Source: CAWJHE01 sp964614855 (GTDB lineage Bacteria; Chloroflexota; Anaerolineae; Anaerolineales; UBA4823). From it: a stretch of 11,405 bases of DNA. The stretch spans positions 1 through 11,405 of the forward strand of contig CAZTMX010000086.1 in the NCBI GenBank assembly GCA_964614855.1, in the 5' to 3' direction. The notes beneath the pieces were generated by a model. It worked only from the letters and a program-made list of their open reading frames with translations. It was not told where the DNA came from and did not search any database. This document shows positions 1-5,512 of the stretch, piece after piece (the first letter of the stretch is position 1; every line of letters starts with the position of its first letter). The translations under genes and the position numbers were made by a program.

Positions 1-1
1 T

Positions 2-166
2 CTGGGCGCGTGCGCTTCCATCGGAGCCGAACACTACGAAAACGCGATCGCGCTGCTTGAACTCTCCAAGCTGACCAATCCCGCCTTTGCCGAGACGCGC
101 TACGCGCTTGGACTGCTCTATCTCCAGGCACAGAACAACGCCGCCGGAGCGGGACAGCTCAGCCGG
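2..166 (+). CDS. C-terminal fragment of a TPR-repeat protein (partial at the window edge, possibly foreign to the rest)
   Basis: The frame beginning at base 2 is open from the window edge and reads like tandem tetratricopeptide helices: YENAIALLELSKL, then AETRYALGLLYLQ, then a QLSRLGN-type end. TPR domains are protein-binding helical repeats, so no specific function can be given. The frame stays open to a stop at 647-649, but past about base 170 it only reads antisense to the genes on the other strand, so I end the supported part at 166. Bases 1-160 contain 100 G/C by hand count (62.5%), clearly above the following segment. The lack of a proper stop codon and the composition jump suggest that this piece was joined to the rest by rearrangement or by assembly error. 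Confidence 0.35.
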
Positions 167-328
167 CTAGGGAATAACGGGTTCGTTTCGCGCTATTTCG
201 ATTTCGCAATCGATACCGACAAATTGAGCCGTTTCTGTTTTTTCGATCAGGGCCTTGAGATGGCCACCACTACCTACGGTGCAATCAAGGTAGATACCTT
301 TATTATGGGGGTTTATGAATTCAATAGT
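167..328 (-). pseudogene. RsmH (MraW)-like N-terminal fragment forming the tail of the C39 reading frame
   Basis: Residues 204-256 of the fused frame resemble the start of RsmH, the SAM-dependent 16S rRNA cytosine-N4 methyltransferase. NPHNKGIYLDCTVGSGGH matches the family's G-x-Y-x-D-x-T-x-G-x-GGH SAM-binding motif, and FVGID matches the following VIGID strand. In RsmH the segment directly before this is usually HIPVMxEE, which is exactly where the C39 homology stops. Only about 53 residues remain before a TAG at 167-169, against roughly 300 in a full RsmH, so the fragment cannot be functional. Bases 171-330 hold 69 G/C of 160 (43%), lower than both flanks. I infer that the piece came from a different gene and perhaps a different genome. 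Confidence 0.55.
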
Positions 329-937
329 TTCTTCAACCATCACCGGAATACCGGCTGCGATCAGTTTGCGCAGCAGCTCCAGATCCCCACCCACCCGGTA
401 CTGCACAGACAGCCAGCCGGCGTGCATACGCACATAATACGCCAGCTCTTCCACATTGACGTTGCGATCCTCACGATAAGGTTTCAATACGCTGGCGACA
501 TCTTCCTGGACGCCCTGCCAGCCGTAATAGCGCAGGTACATGGTCAATGCTGCCGGGCCGCAGTTGTTAATATCCTGTTTTTCATATTCGGGCGCAGTCA
601 GGAGCACTTTATCTGGCACTGCGGTTGGGGATGGGGCAGGAGTGGGTGAAAGCTGGGCAGTGGCAGTAGGAATAGGGGTGGCTGTCAAAGCCGGGGTAGG
701 TGTGGCAGCCTGCTGCGCCAGCGCCTGTCCTTGTTGCGGCTCCGCGGGCGAATTTATCGGCGGGAGCGCCGTTGGCAGGGCGCCAATCGGGTTGATCATA
801 CTGCGAATTTTTGTCATGGCAAAATCAACCCGCCAACCCAAACGGTCATTGACCGGGGGTAGCAGGTAAATCGCCCAGGCCAGGAGCACCAATCCAAGCA
901 GGGTTAACGGGACATAAAGGGTCTTTGGTATGTGCAT
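167..937 (-). CDS. Membrane-anchored C39-like peptidase, truncated and fused in frame to an RsmH-like tail
   Basis: The product is 256 aa. Residues about 7-27 form one membrane anchor, residues about 60-110 are a Thr/Pro/Ala-rich linker with TPTP motifs, and residues about 113-203 are the first half of a C39-like (C39_2) cysteine peptidase fold. The NNCGPAALTMYLRYYG motif places the catalytic Cys at residue 126. The domain should continue to a catalytic His in a GH(Y/F)-type strand, but after IPVMVEE (197-203) the protein switches to sequence typical of the N-terminus of RsmH. The catalytic His is therefore absent and the encoded chimera is unlikely to be an active protease. The ATG at 935-937 follows a TAAAAT box by 7 bp. 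The gene is divergent from miaB. Family members act outside the membrane on peptides or cell-wall-associated substrates; the substrate here is unknown. Confidence 0.75.
   Translation of the reverse strand: MHIPKTLYVPLTLLGLVLLAWAIYLLPPVNDRLGWRVDFAMTKIRSMINPIGALPTALPPINSPAEPQQGQALAQQAATPTPALTATPIPTATAQLSPTPAPSPTAVPDKVLLTAPEYEKQDINNCGPAALTMYLRYYGWQGVQEDVASVLKPYREDRNVNVEELAYYVRMHAGWLSVQYRVGGDLELLRKLIAAGIPVMVEETIEFINPHNKGIYLDCTVGSGGHLKALIEKTETAQFVGIDCEIEIARNEPVIP
329..349 (-). other. Fusion point between the C39 and RsmH-like segments (IPVMVEE codons)
   Basis: These 21 bases encode IPVMVEE. On the C39 side the preceding residues LIAAG make IPVMVE the expected continuation of the peptidase domain. 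On the RsmH side IPVM-x-EE is the usual opening motif of the methyltransferase. The sequence can thus belong to both genes at once, which is the hallmark of a join through shared sequence. Confidence 0.55.
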
Positions 938-944
938 GGCGGAA

Positions 945-953
945 ATTTTATCA
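945..953 (-). promoter_or_regulatory. Extended -10 promoter for the C39-like gene, predicted leaderless
   Basis: Reading the - strand, TGA-TAAAAT gives an extended -10 element (TGn plus TAAAAT, 5 of 6 matches to TATAAT). Seven bases separate it from the ATG at 937, so transcription would begin at or next to the start codon. No Shine-Dalgarno sequence fits in the gap and no convincing -35 is visible. Confidence 0.5.
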
Positions 954-1030
954 CCAGTTCCTACCGATTAGGTGAACAAGCCATTAAGGATAAGCGAATT
1001 ATTGATTATGAAACCTACCCGGTTTCGCTG

Positions 1031-1060
1031 TTGCAGGATTTGCTGCGGGTTTGTTATAAT
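1031..1060 (+). promoter_or_regulatory. miaB promoter with perfect extended -10, predicted leaderless
   Basis: TGTTATAAT at 1052-1060 is a perfect extended -10 element. A weak -35 candidate, TTGCAG at 1031-1036, lies 18 bp upstream of TATAAT. The ATG follows the -10 by 7 bp, leaving no room for a ribosome binding site. This placement also argues against the upstream in-frame ATG at 972. Confidence 0.65.
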
Positions 1061-1067
1061 ATCGGAC

Positions 1068-2429
1068 ATGAAATATCACATTTGGACTGAAGGTTGTCAG
1101 ATGAACGTGGCTGACTCGCTGCGCGTTGGGTCAGCTTTGGAAGCCCTGGGGTATGCGCCCACCTCGCACCCAGAAGAGGCGGATGTCATCGTACTTAATA
1201 CCTGCGTGGTGCGGCAAAGCGCCGAAGACAAAGCCTACGGCAGGTTGAACTCGCTGCGCCCCCTGAAAAAGCACAGACCTGAATTGGTGATTAACCTGAT
1301 GGGCTGCCTGGTGGGTGTAAAAGGGTATGAACGCCTGAAAACCCGCTTCCCCTTTGTGGATGTCTTTTCGCCGCCTTCTGACCCCACCCCGTTGGTGGCT
1401 TACCTGACACAGGACGAGAGCCGCTCCTTTGACCAGGAGCACACCCAACAGCGTTTTGCCCTGATGGACGGCGACCTGGTGATTCCAGCCAGCCAAAGCG
1501 GAAAAATGGTAGCCGCGTACATTCCGGTGGTTCTCGGGTGTTCGCACGCCTGTACCTATTGCATCATTCCCTACCGCCGCGGCATTGAGCGCAGCCGTCC
1601 GGCTGCAGATATCCTGGCCGAAGCCCACTCACTGGCTTCTCAAGGGGTTAAAGAAATCACCCTGCTGGGTCAGATCGTGGACCGCTACGGCAAAGATTTT
1701 ACAGACGGCACAAATCTATCCAGCTTGCTGCGCAACCTGAACCAGGTGGAGGGTCTGGAGCGCATCCGCTTTCTGACTTCTCATCCGAACTGGATGAACG
1801 ATGAACTGCTGGAAACAGTGGCGGAATTTCCAAAGGTCATGCCACATATCGAAGTTCCGATCCAGGCGGGAAACGACCAGGTGCTGGAGAATATGCGCCG
1901 CGGGTACACAGTCGAAGAATATCGCCGCCTCATCGGTCAAATCCGCGCCTTGATCCCGGGTGTATCCATTGCCACGGATATCATCGTGGGGTTTCCAGGT
2001 GAAATCGAGGGACAATTCCAACAAACCTATGACCTGCTGGAAGAGCTCAAGCTGGATGTCGCCCACCTGGCGCGCTACTCCACCCGCCCTGGCACAGTGG
2101 CTGCACGCAAAATGCAGGACAATTTACCCGAAGTTGAAAAAATGCGACGCTTCCGTTTGTTGGAGAACCTGCAAGAAGGTATCGCCGGTCAAATCAACGC
2201 GGGGTACCTGGGTGAAACAGTTGAAGTCCTTTTTGAAGAAGAAGTGCGCGGGCGTTGGCGCGGGCGAACGCCAACCAACAAACTGGTATTTGTCGAAACC
2301 AACGAAAACCTGGCGGGCAAACTGAGGCAAGTCCAGATCACCTGGACAGGACCCTGGTCCATGCAGGGTCGACTACCGGGCGACCCCCAGCTAAGCCAAT
2401 CGCAACCTTTGATATCTATCGAAAGCTGA
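1068..2429 (+). CDS. miaB: tRNA-2-methylthio-N6-dimethylallyladenosine synthase MiaB
   Basis: MiaB is a radical-SAM methylthiotransferase that adds a methylthio group to N6-isopentenyladenosine at tRNA position 37, stabilising codon-anticodon pairing. The 453-aa product has the full family layout. The N-terminal domain carries the three cluster cysteines C10 (TEGCQMN), C46 (NTCVVR) and C80 (MGCL). The radical-SAM core has C158-x3-C162-x2-C165 (GCSHACTYC) followed by IPYRRGIERSRP. A TRAM-like RNA-binding domain lies at about 380-440. The start at 1068 gives the standard MKYHIWTEGCQMN opening and sits 7 bp after TATAAT; the longer frame from 972 would run through the promoter. The segment usually reading GQNVNSYG in MiaB is GQIVDRYG here. 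The stop codon overlaps the next start as TGATG, which suggests translational coupling. Confidence 0.9.
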   Translation: MKYHIWTEGCQMNVADSLRVGSALEALGYAPTSHPEEADVIVLNTCVVRQSAEDKAYGRLNSLRPLKKHRPELVINLMGCLVGVKGYERLKTRFPFVDVFSPPSDPTPLVAYLTQDESRSFDQEHTQQRFALMDGDLVIPASQSGKMVAAYIPVVLGCSHACTYCIIPYRRGIERSRPAADILAEAHSLASQGVKEITLLGQIVDRYGKDFTDGTNLSSLLRNLNQVEGLERIRFLTSHPNWMNDELLETVAEFPKVMPHIEVPIQAGNDQVLENMRRGYTVEEYRRLIGQIRALIPGVSIATDIIVGFPGEIEGQFQQTYDLLEELKLDVAHLARYSTRPGTVAARKMQDNLPEVEKMRRFRLLENLQEGIAGQINAGYLGETVEVLFEEEVRGRWRGRTPTNKLVFVETNENLAGKLRQVQITWTGPWSMQGRLPGDPQLSQSQPLISIES

Positions 2430-3343
2430 TGCCAGAGAGCCAGATATTTTATCCACCAAAGAGGTTTGGGATGTTCTTCCAAATCTTATCTGCCCTGCTC
2501 CTCACCAGTTTAGCTGCTGCAGGCCTGGTTCAGACGGTTTATGCCAGTCTTGGACCCATGGTGATTTTGTACCTTTCGCCAGTTATCCTGGCTGTAATCC
2601 TTGTACCTATGCTGGCTTACCGGATTTATGCGTTGCGAACAGCTTCCTACACCCTGGAGCGCGAAGGTGTACACCTGCGCTGGGGATTGAGAGTGGAGGA
2701 TATCCCGATCGACCATATCCGCTGGGTGCACAGTAAAGAAGAATTAACTGCTCCGCTTCCTCTGCCTCGTTTTTACTGGCCTGGCGCCTATGTGGGCATG
2801 CGCCGTACGAATGAATTGGGCGAAATTGAATATTTGGCTTCGAGCACAACTCAGCAGGTGATCCTCGGGACCACTAAAGGTGTCTATGTCATCTCACCGG
2901 CAAATCCAGGAGAATTTCTAAACACCTTTGCCCAGATGATGGAGATGGGATCGCTGGCGCCCATACCGGCGCGCTCTGTTTACCCCACTATCCTGCTGCG
3001 CCGGGTGTGGAGCTCGTTTCCAGCCCGCATTTTGCTCCTCTCCAGTGCACTGTTTTCATTGATTTTGTGGGTTGTAACGATCTTGATCATCCCCGCCCGC
3101 GCACAAGTCAATTTCAGTTTCTCACCAGCCGACCTGGAAGCCGGGCTGGTACCATCCAGCCGTCTTATGCTGCTGCCTATCTTGAACGCTGTATTTTTTC
3201 TCAGCAACTTGCTGACGGGTCTATTTTTCTACCGTCACAAAGAGAGCCAACCCCTGTCGTTTTTGCTTTGGGGCGCTGGGGCTTTGCTGCCGTTGCTTTT
3301 TCTAATTGGCTTGATCGCCATCAGCGGAAACCAGCCTGTTTAA
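2429..3343 (+). CDS. Multi-pass membrane protein with a bacterial PH-like domain
   Basis: The 304-aa product has two hydrophobic segments at about 16-37 and 42-64, then a soluble domain at about 71-172, then three more at about 200-222, 246-268 and 276-298. The soluble part (SYTLEREGVHLRWGLRVEDIPIDHIRWV, ending in VYVISPANPGEFLNTFAQ) has the strand pattern of bacterial PH-like domains of the bPH_6 type. These are thought to bind other proteins or membranes, and no enzymatic activity is apparent. I place the start at the ATG overlapping the miaB stop (TGATG) because the PPKRFG segment before the first helix looks coding. A second start at 2471 (residue 15) has a better ribosome site, GAGG at 2461-2464 with 6 bp spacing, and cannot be excluded. 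Confidence 0.72.
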   Translation: MPESQIFYPPKRFGMFFQILSALLLTSLAAAGLVQTVYASLGPMVILYLSPVILAVILVPMLAYRIYALRTASYTLEREGVHLRWGLRVEDIPIDHIRWVHSKEELTAPLPLPRFYWPGAYVGMRRTNELGEIEYLASSTTQQVILGTTKGVYVISPANPGEFLNTFAQMMEMGSLAPIPARSVYPTILLRRVWSSFPARILLLSSALFSLILWVVTILIIPARAQVNFSFSPADLEAGLVPSSRLMLLPILNAVFFLSNLLTGLFFYRHKESQPLSFLLWGAGALLPLLFLIGLIAISGNQPV

Positions 3344-3349
3344 AGGGCT

Positions 3350-3389
3350 ATCCCACATTTATCCCACATCTATCCCAAATTATCCCACA
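3350..3389 (+). repeat. Four direct repeats of ATCCCACA at about 11-bp intervals
   Basis: ATCCCACA occurs at 3350-3357, 3361-3368 and 3382-3389, with the variant ATCCCAAA at 3372-3379. The start-to-start spacing is 11, 11 and 10 bp, close to one DNA helical turn. The array lies between the PH-domain gene and the DUF92 gene and ends at a CACGTG palindrome (3388-3393). Such phasing suits a cooperative binding site for a protein on one DNA face, though an RNA-level role or simple slippage repeats are also possible. Confidence 0.65.
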
Positions 3390-3407
3390 CGTGGAACCCG
3401 CTTTCGC

Positions 3408-4223
3408 ATGAACAGCACACAAATTGTCACAGGTTTTTTGCTCGCCGCCTTGATCGCCCTGGCAGCCTGGCGAGCCGGTGCGCTGACGATTAGCGGGGCG
3501 CTGGCTGCTGCCATCAGCGGTGGGGCGATATATGGGCTGGGTGGTCTGCATTGGGCGCTGCTTTTGCTGGCCTTTTTCTTCTCATCCAGCCTGCTCTCAA
3601 AAGCCTTTCACCAACGCAAAATCGGGGTAAGCAAAAAATTTGCAAAAGGAAGCCAACGGGATTGGGGACAGGTTCTAGCCAATGGTGGCACAGGAGTACT
3701 GCTGGCAATTGCTGCAGCTTTATGGCCTGCGTCCAGCTGGCACTGGCTGGCTTTTATTGGGGCGATGGCTGCAGTAAACGCCGACACCTGGGCGACCGAA
3801 CTGGGCGTACTGAGCTCCAAACCGCCGCGCCTGATCACCACAGGGAGCCAGGTGGAGCCAGGCACCTCTGGGGGCGTGAGCGCGCTAGGCAGCCTGGCTG
3901 CAGCTGCTGGTGCACTCTTCATCGGTGCCTGTGCCGTAGCGCTCTCGCTTTACCAACAAGAGATAAACCCGATATTGATCCTGTTGGCTGCTCTAGCTGG
4001 CGGCACCGGTGGATCGTTTTTTGACTCTTTGCTGGGTGCCACTATCCAGGCGATATTCTTCTGCCCCGCATGTCGAAAAGAGACCGAGCGCAGCCCGGTT
4101 CACAGCTGCGGCGCAACCACGCAACCGCTGCGCGGTCTGCGCTGGCTCAACAACGACCTGGTGAATTTCTTTTGTTCCCTGATAGGGGCGCTGCTGGCGC
4201 TGGGGGTCTGGTCAATCTGGTGA
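3408..4223 (+). CDS. DUF92-family integral membrane protein, possible polyprenyl/phytyl-phosphate kinase relative
   Basis: The 271-aa hydrophobic protein has the DUF92 (TIGR00297/TMEM19-like) signatures in order: KKFAKGSQRDWGQVLANGG at about 76-94, NADTWATELGVLS at 124-136, the PRLITT and VEPGTSGGVS motifs at 140-158, GGSFFDSLLGATIQ at 201-214, and LNNDLVNFF at 247-255. The plant member VTE6 is a phytyl-phosphate kinase; for bacterial members the substrate is unsettled, so a prenyl-phosphate kinase role is only an inference. Between the last two motifs is a Cys/His cluster, C219-P-A-C222 with H232-S-C234-G, that looks like a small metal-binding insert. The ATG at 3408 has no clear Shine-Dalgarno sequence. 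The gene lies 64 bp after the PH gene, just beyond the repeat array, and its last 12 bases overlap the end of the opposing HAD gene. Confidence 0.8.
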   Translation: MNSTQIVTGFLLAALIALAAWRAGALTISGALAAAISGGAIYGLGGLHWALLLLAFFFSSSLLSKAFHQRKIGVSKKFAKGSQRDWGQVLANGGTGVLLAIAAALWPASSWHWLAFIGAMAAVNADTWATELGVLSSKPPRLITTGSQVEPGTSGGVSALGSLAAAAGALFIGACAVALSLYQQEINPILILLAALAGGTGGSFFDSLLGATIQAIFFCPACRKETERSPVHSCGATTQPLRGLRWLNNDLVNFFCSLIGALLALGVWSIW

Positions 4224-4946
4224 TAACAGGTTCTGCAGCTCTCCCAGTGTGCTGATCACGGGGCAATCTGCATCAGGGAAAACGCCTTCTGGATCAATCA
4301 ATATCGGAGAAAGACCTGCATTGCGCGACCCGATGATGTCGGCATAATAGTTATCCCCCACATAGACGGTTTTCGCCGGGGTTGTCTGCAGTCGGTCTAC
4401 ACCTATTTGAAAAATCTTCGCGTCCGGTTTCCAAATATCCACTTCCCCCGCAGCCAAGATCAGCTCAAAATAATCCGCTAAACCAAGTTCCAGGAGATAT
4501 TCCCGGTAGGGATTTGAACGGTTGGAAAGCACACCCAGGCGGTAACCAGCACCCTTAAGATACTTCAATACTTCTGGCACATCGGTGGGGACATAATCTT
4601 CGAAGTGGTGATATTTCTGCAAGCACTGAGATAATTCAGGAGCTAGTTCCACAGCACAATCCTCCGTGCAGCCAAAAACAACCAGGCTGCGCTGCAAATA
4701 ATTGATCCAGAATGGATCCCCCTGCACATTGAAACGCTCGGAGTCTTGCGCCAATTCGCCGGATTGCGCCCAATAATAATGCGTCCAACGGGCGGTCGCA
4801 CGCCGTTTTTCATCGCCGTCCGGCACCCCCAGGCGCACAGCATAGTCAAAAAATGCCTGCGTGTAATCTGGCTTGTTGTGGCGTAAAGTCCCATCCAGAT
4901 CGAAAAGGACTGTGTCAACTTGCCGGTAGATTCCGTTATTTCCCAA
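4212..4946 (-). CDS. HAD-superfamily hydrolase (phosphatase-like), TTG start
   Basis: The 244-aa product has all four haloacid-dehalogenase motifs: DLDGT with nucleophile D16 and acid/base D18, LSN with S141, the lysine K173 of IWKPDAKIF, and VGDN at 196-199 supplying D198. An alpha-helical cap lies at about 25-115 (C1 cap, as in phosphoglycolate phosphatase and related enzymes). It therefore probably hydrolyses a small phosphorylated metabolite in the cytoplasm, but the substrate cannot be predicted. The start is TTG at 4944-4946, chosen because AGGAGAG lies directly upstream with good spacing and no ATG precedes the DLDGT motif. It is the last gene of the five-gene block on this strand, 35 bp after the deacylase gene, and its end overlaps the DUF92 gene. 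Confidence 0.85.
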   Translation of the reverse strand: MGNNGIYRQVDTVLFDLDGTLRHNKPDYTQAFFDYAVRLGVPDGDEKRRATARWTHYYWAQSGELAQDSERFNVQGDPFWINYLQRSLVVFGCTEDCAVELAPELSQCLQKYHHFEDYVPTDVPEVLKYLKGAGYRLGVLSNRSNPYREYLLELGLADYFELILAAGEVDIWKPDAKIFQIGVDRLQTTPAKTVYVGDNYYADIIGSRNAGLSPILIDPEGVFPDADCPVISTLGELQNLLSPD

Positions 4947-4951
4947 TCAAA

Positions 4952-4958
4952 CTCTCCT
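4952..4958 (-). promoter_or_regulatory. Shine-Dalgarno site fixing the TTG start of the HAD gene
   Basis: AGGAGAG on the - strand, with AGGAG ending 7 bases before TTG at 4946-4944. It decides the non-ATG start. Confidence 0.7.
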
Positions 4959-4981
4959 GTACTATTTCTAAGGTTAAACCG

Positions 4982-5464
4982 CTAATGAATATCAACCGTC
5001 CTGCCTGAGGTGATCAGCAGCAATTCGGCTGGCGTCAGGCTAAACACAGCGTTGGGGGTGCCTGCTGCTGCCCAGATCACTGGATACTGCATCAAATCTG
5101 CATCCACAAAGGTTTCCATCTTTTCGCTGTGAGCGCAGGGCGGTACCCCGCCGATGACAAACCCTGTGCGCTGGCGCACAAAATCGGCATCCGCTTTGCC
5201 CAAAGGCTCATCTACAAGCGCTTCGATCGCCTTTTCATTTACCCGGTTCTTCCCGCTGGCAATCACCAGGATAGGACGCCCTGTACGCTTTGTCTTGAAT
5301 ACCAGGGATTTTACAATTTGACCCACATCACAACCCACTGCTAAAGCCGCATCGGCTGCTGTGCGGGTGGAAGCAGGCATTTCAATCACCTGCAATTGTA
5401 ACCCAAGCGAGGTGAGGGCATCCTGAACTTTTTTTGCACTGGAACTGAGAGAAGCATCCGTCAT
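4982..5464 (-). CDS. YbaK/ProX-type aminoacyl-tRNA deacylase
   Basis: The 160-aa product matches the YbaK/EbsC/ProX editing-domain family, single-domain proteins that hydrolyse mischarged aminoacyl-tRNAs (for example Ala- or Cys-tRNAPro) in trans. Visible hallmarks are AAxAxGCDVGQIVKSLVFKT at about 39-58 with the conserved Lys (K52), a central LVIASGKNRVN strand, the GGVPPCAH loop, and the C-terminal AAAGTPNAVFSLTPAELL segment. The exact specificity within the family cannot be told. I chose the ATG at 5462-5464 because GGAGG lies 6 bp upstream; the frame could be extended 8 residues to an ATG at 5488, but that start has no such site. Spacers are 48 bp to the CorA gene upstream and 35 bp to the HAD gene downstream, consistent with co-transcription. 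Confidence 0.85.
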   Translation of the reverse strand: MTDASLSSSAKKVQDALTSLGLQLQVIEMPASTRTAADAALAVGCDVGQIVKSLVFKTKRTGRPILVIASGKNRVNEKAIEALVDEPLGKADADFVRQRTGFVIGGVPPCAHSEKMETFVDADLMQYPVIWAAAGTPNAVFSLTPAELLLITSGRTVDIH

Positions 5465-5470
5465 GACCGG

Positions 5471-5475
5471 CCTCC
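5471..5475 (-). promoter_or_regulatory. Shine-Dalgarno site of the YbaK-like gene
   Basis: GGAGG on the - strand, 6 bases before the ATG at 5464. It decides between two in-frame ATGs. Confidence 0.7.
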
Positions 5476-5512
5476 AGGTTTTATACATTTTCTAGCTCTA
5501 AGTTTTCTCCAC

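Noticed and set aside
167..649. Continuation of the + strand TPR frame to a stop at 649
   Set aside because: Past about 170 the translation (Phe/Cys/His-rich, no TPR pattern) is only antisense to the RsmH-like and C39-like sequence.
972..1067. A 32-residue N-terminal extension of MiaB
   Set aside because: It is Cys/Arg-rich, unlike MiaB, and contains the TGTTATAAT promoter; MKYHIWTEGCQMN at 1068 is the family-typical start.
1131..1628. A 165-aa - strand open frame inside miaB
   Set aside because: Antisense shadow of a well-conserved gene; His/Gln-rich composition typical of reverse-frame translation.
3350..3394. The ATCCCACA array as DnaA boxes or a CRISPR array
   Set aside because: DnaA boxes read TTATNCACA and these have an extra C. 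The 8-bp units with 2-3 bp gaps are far too short for CRISPR repeats and spacers.
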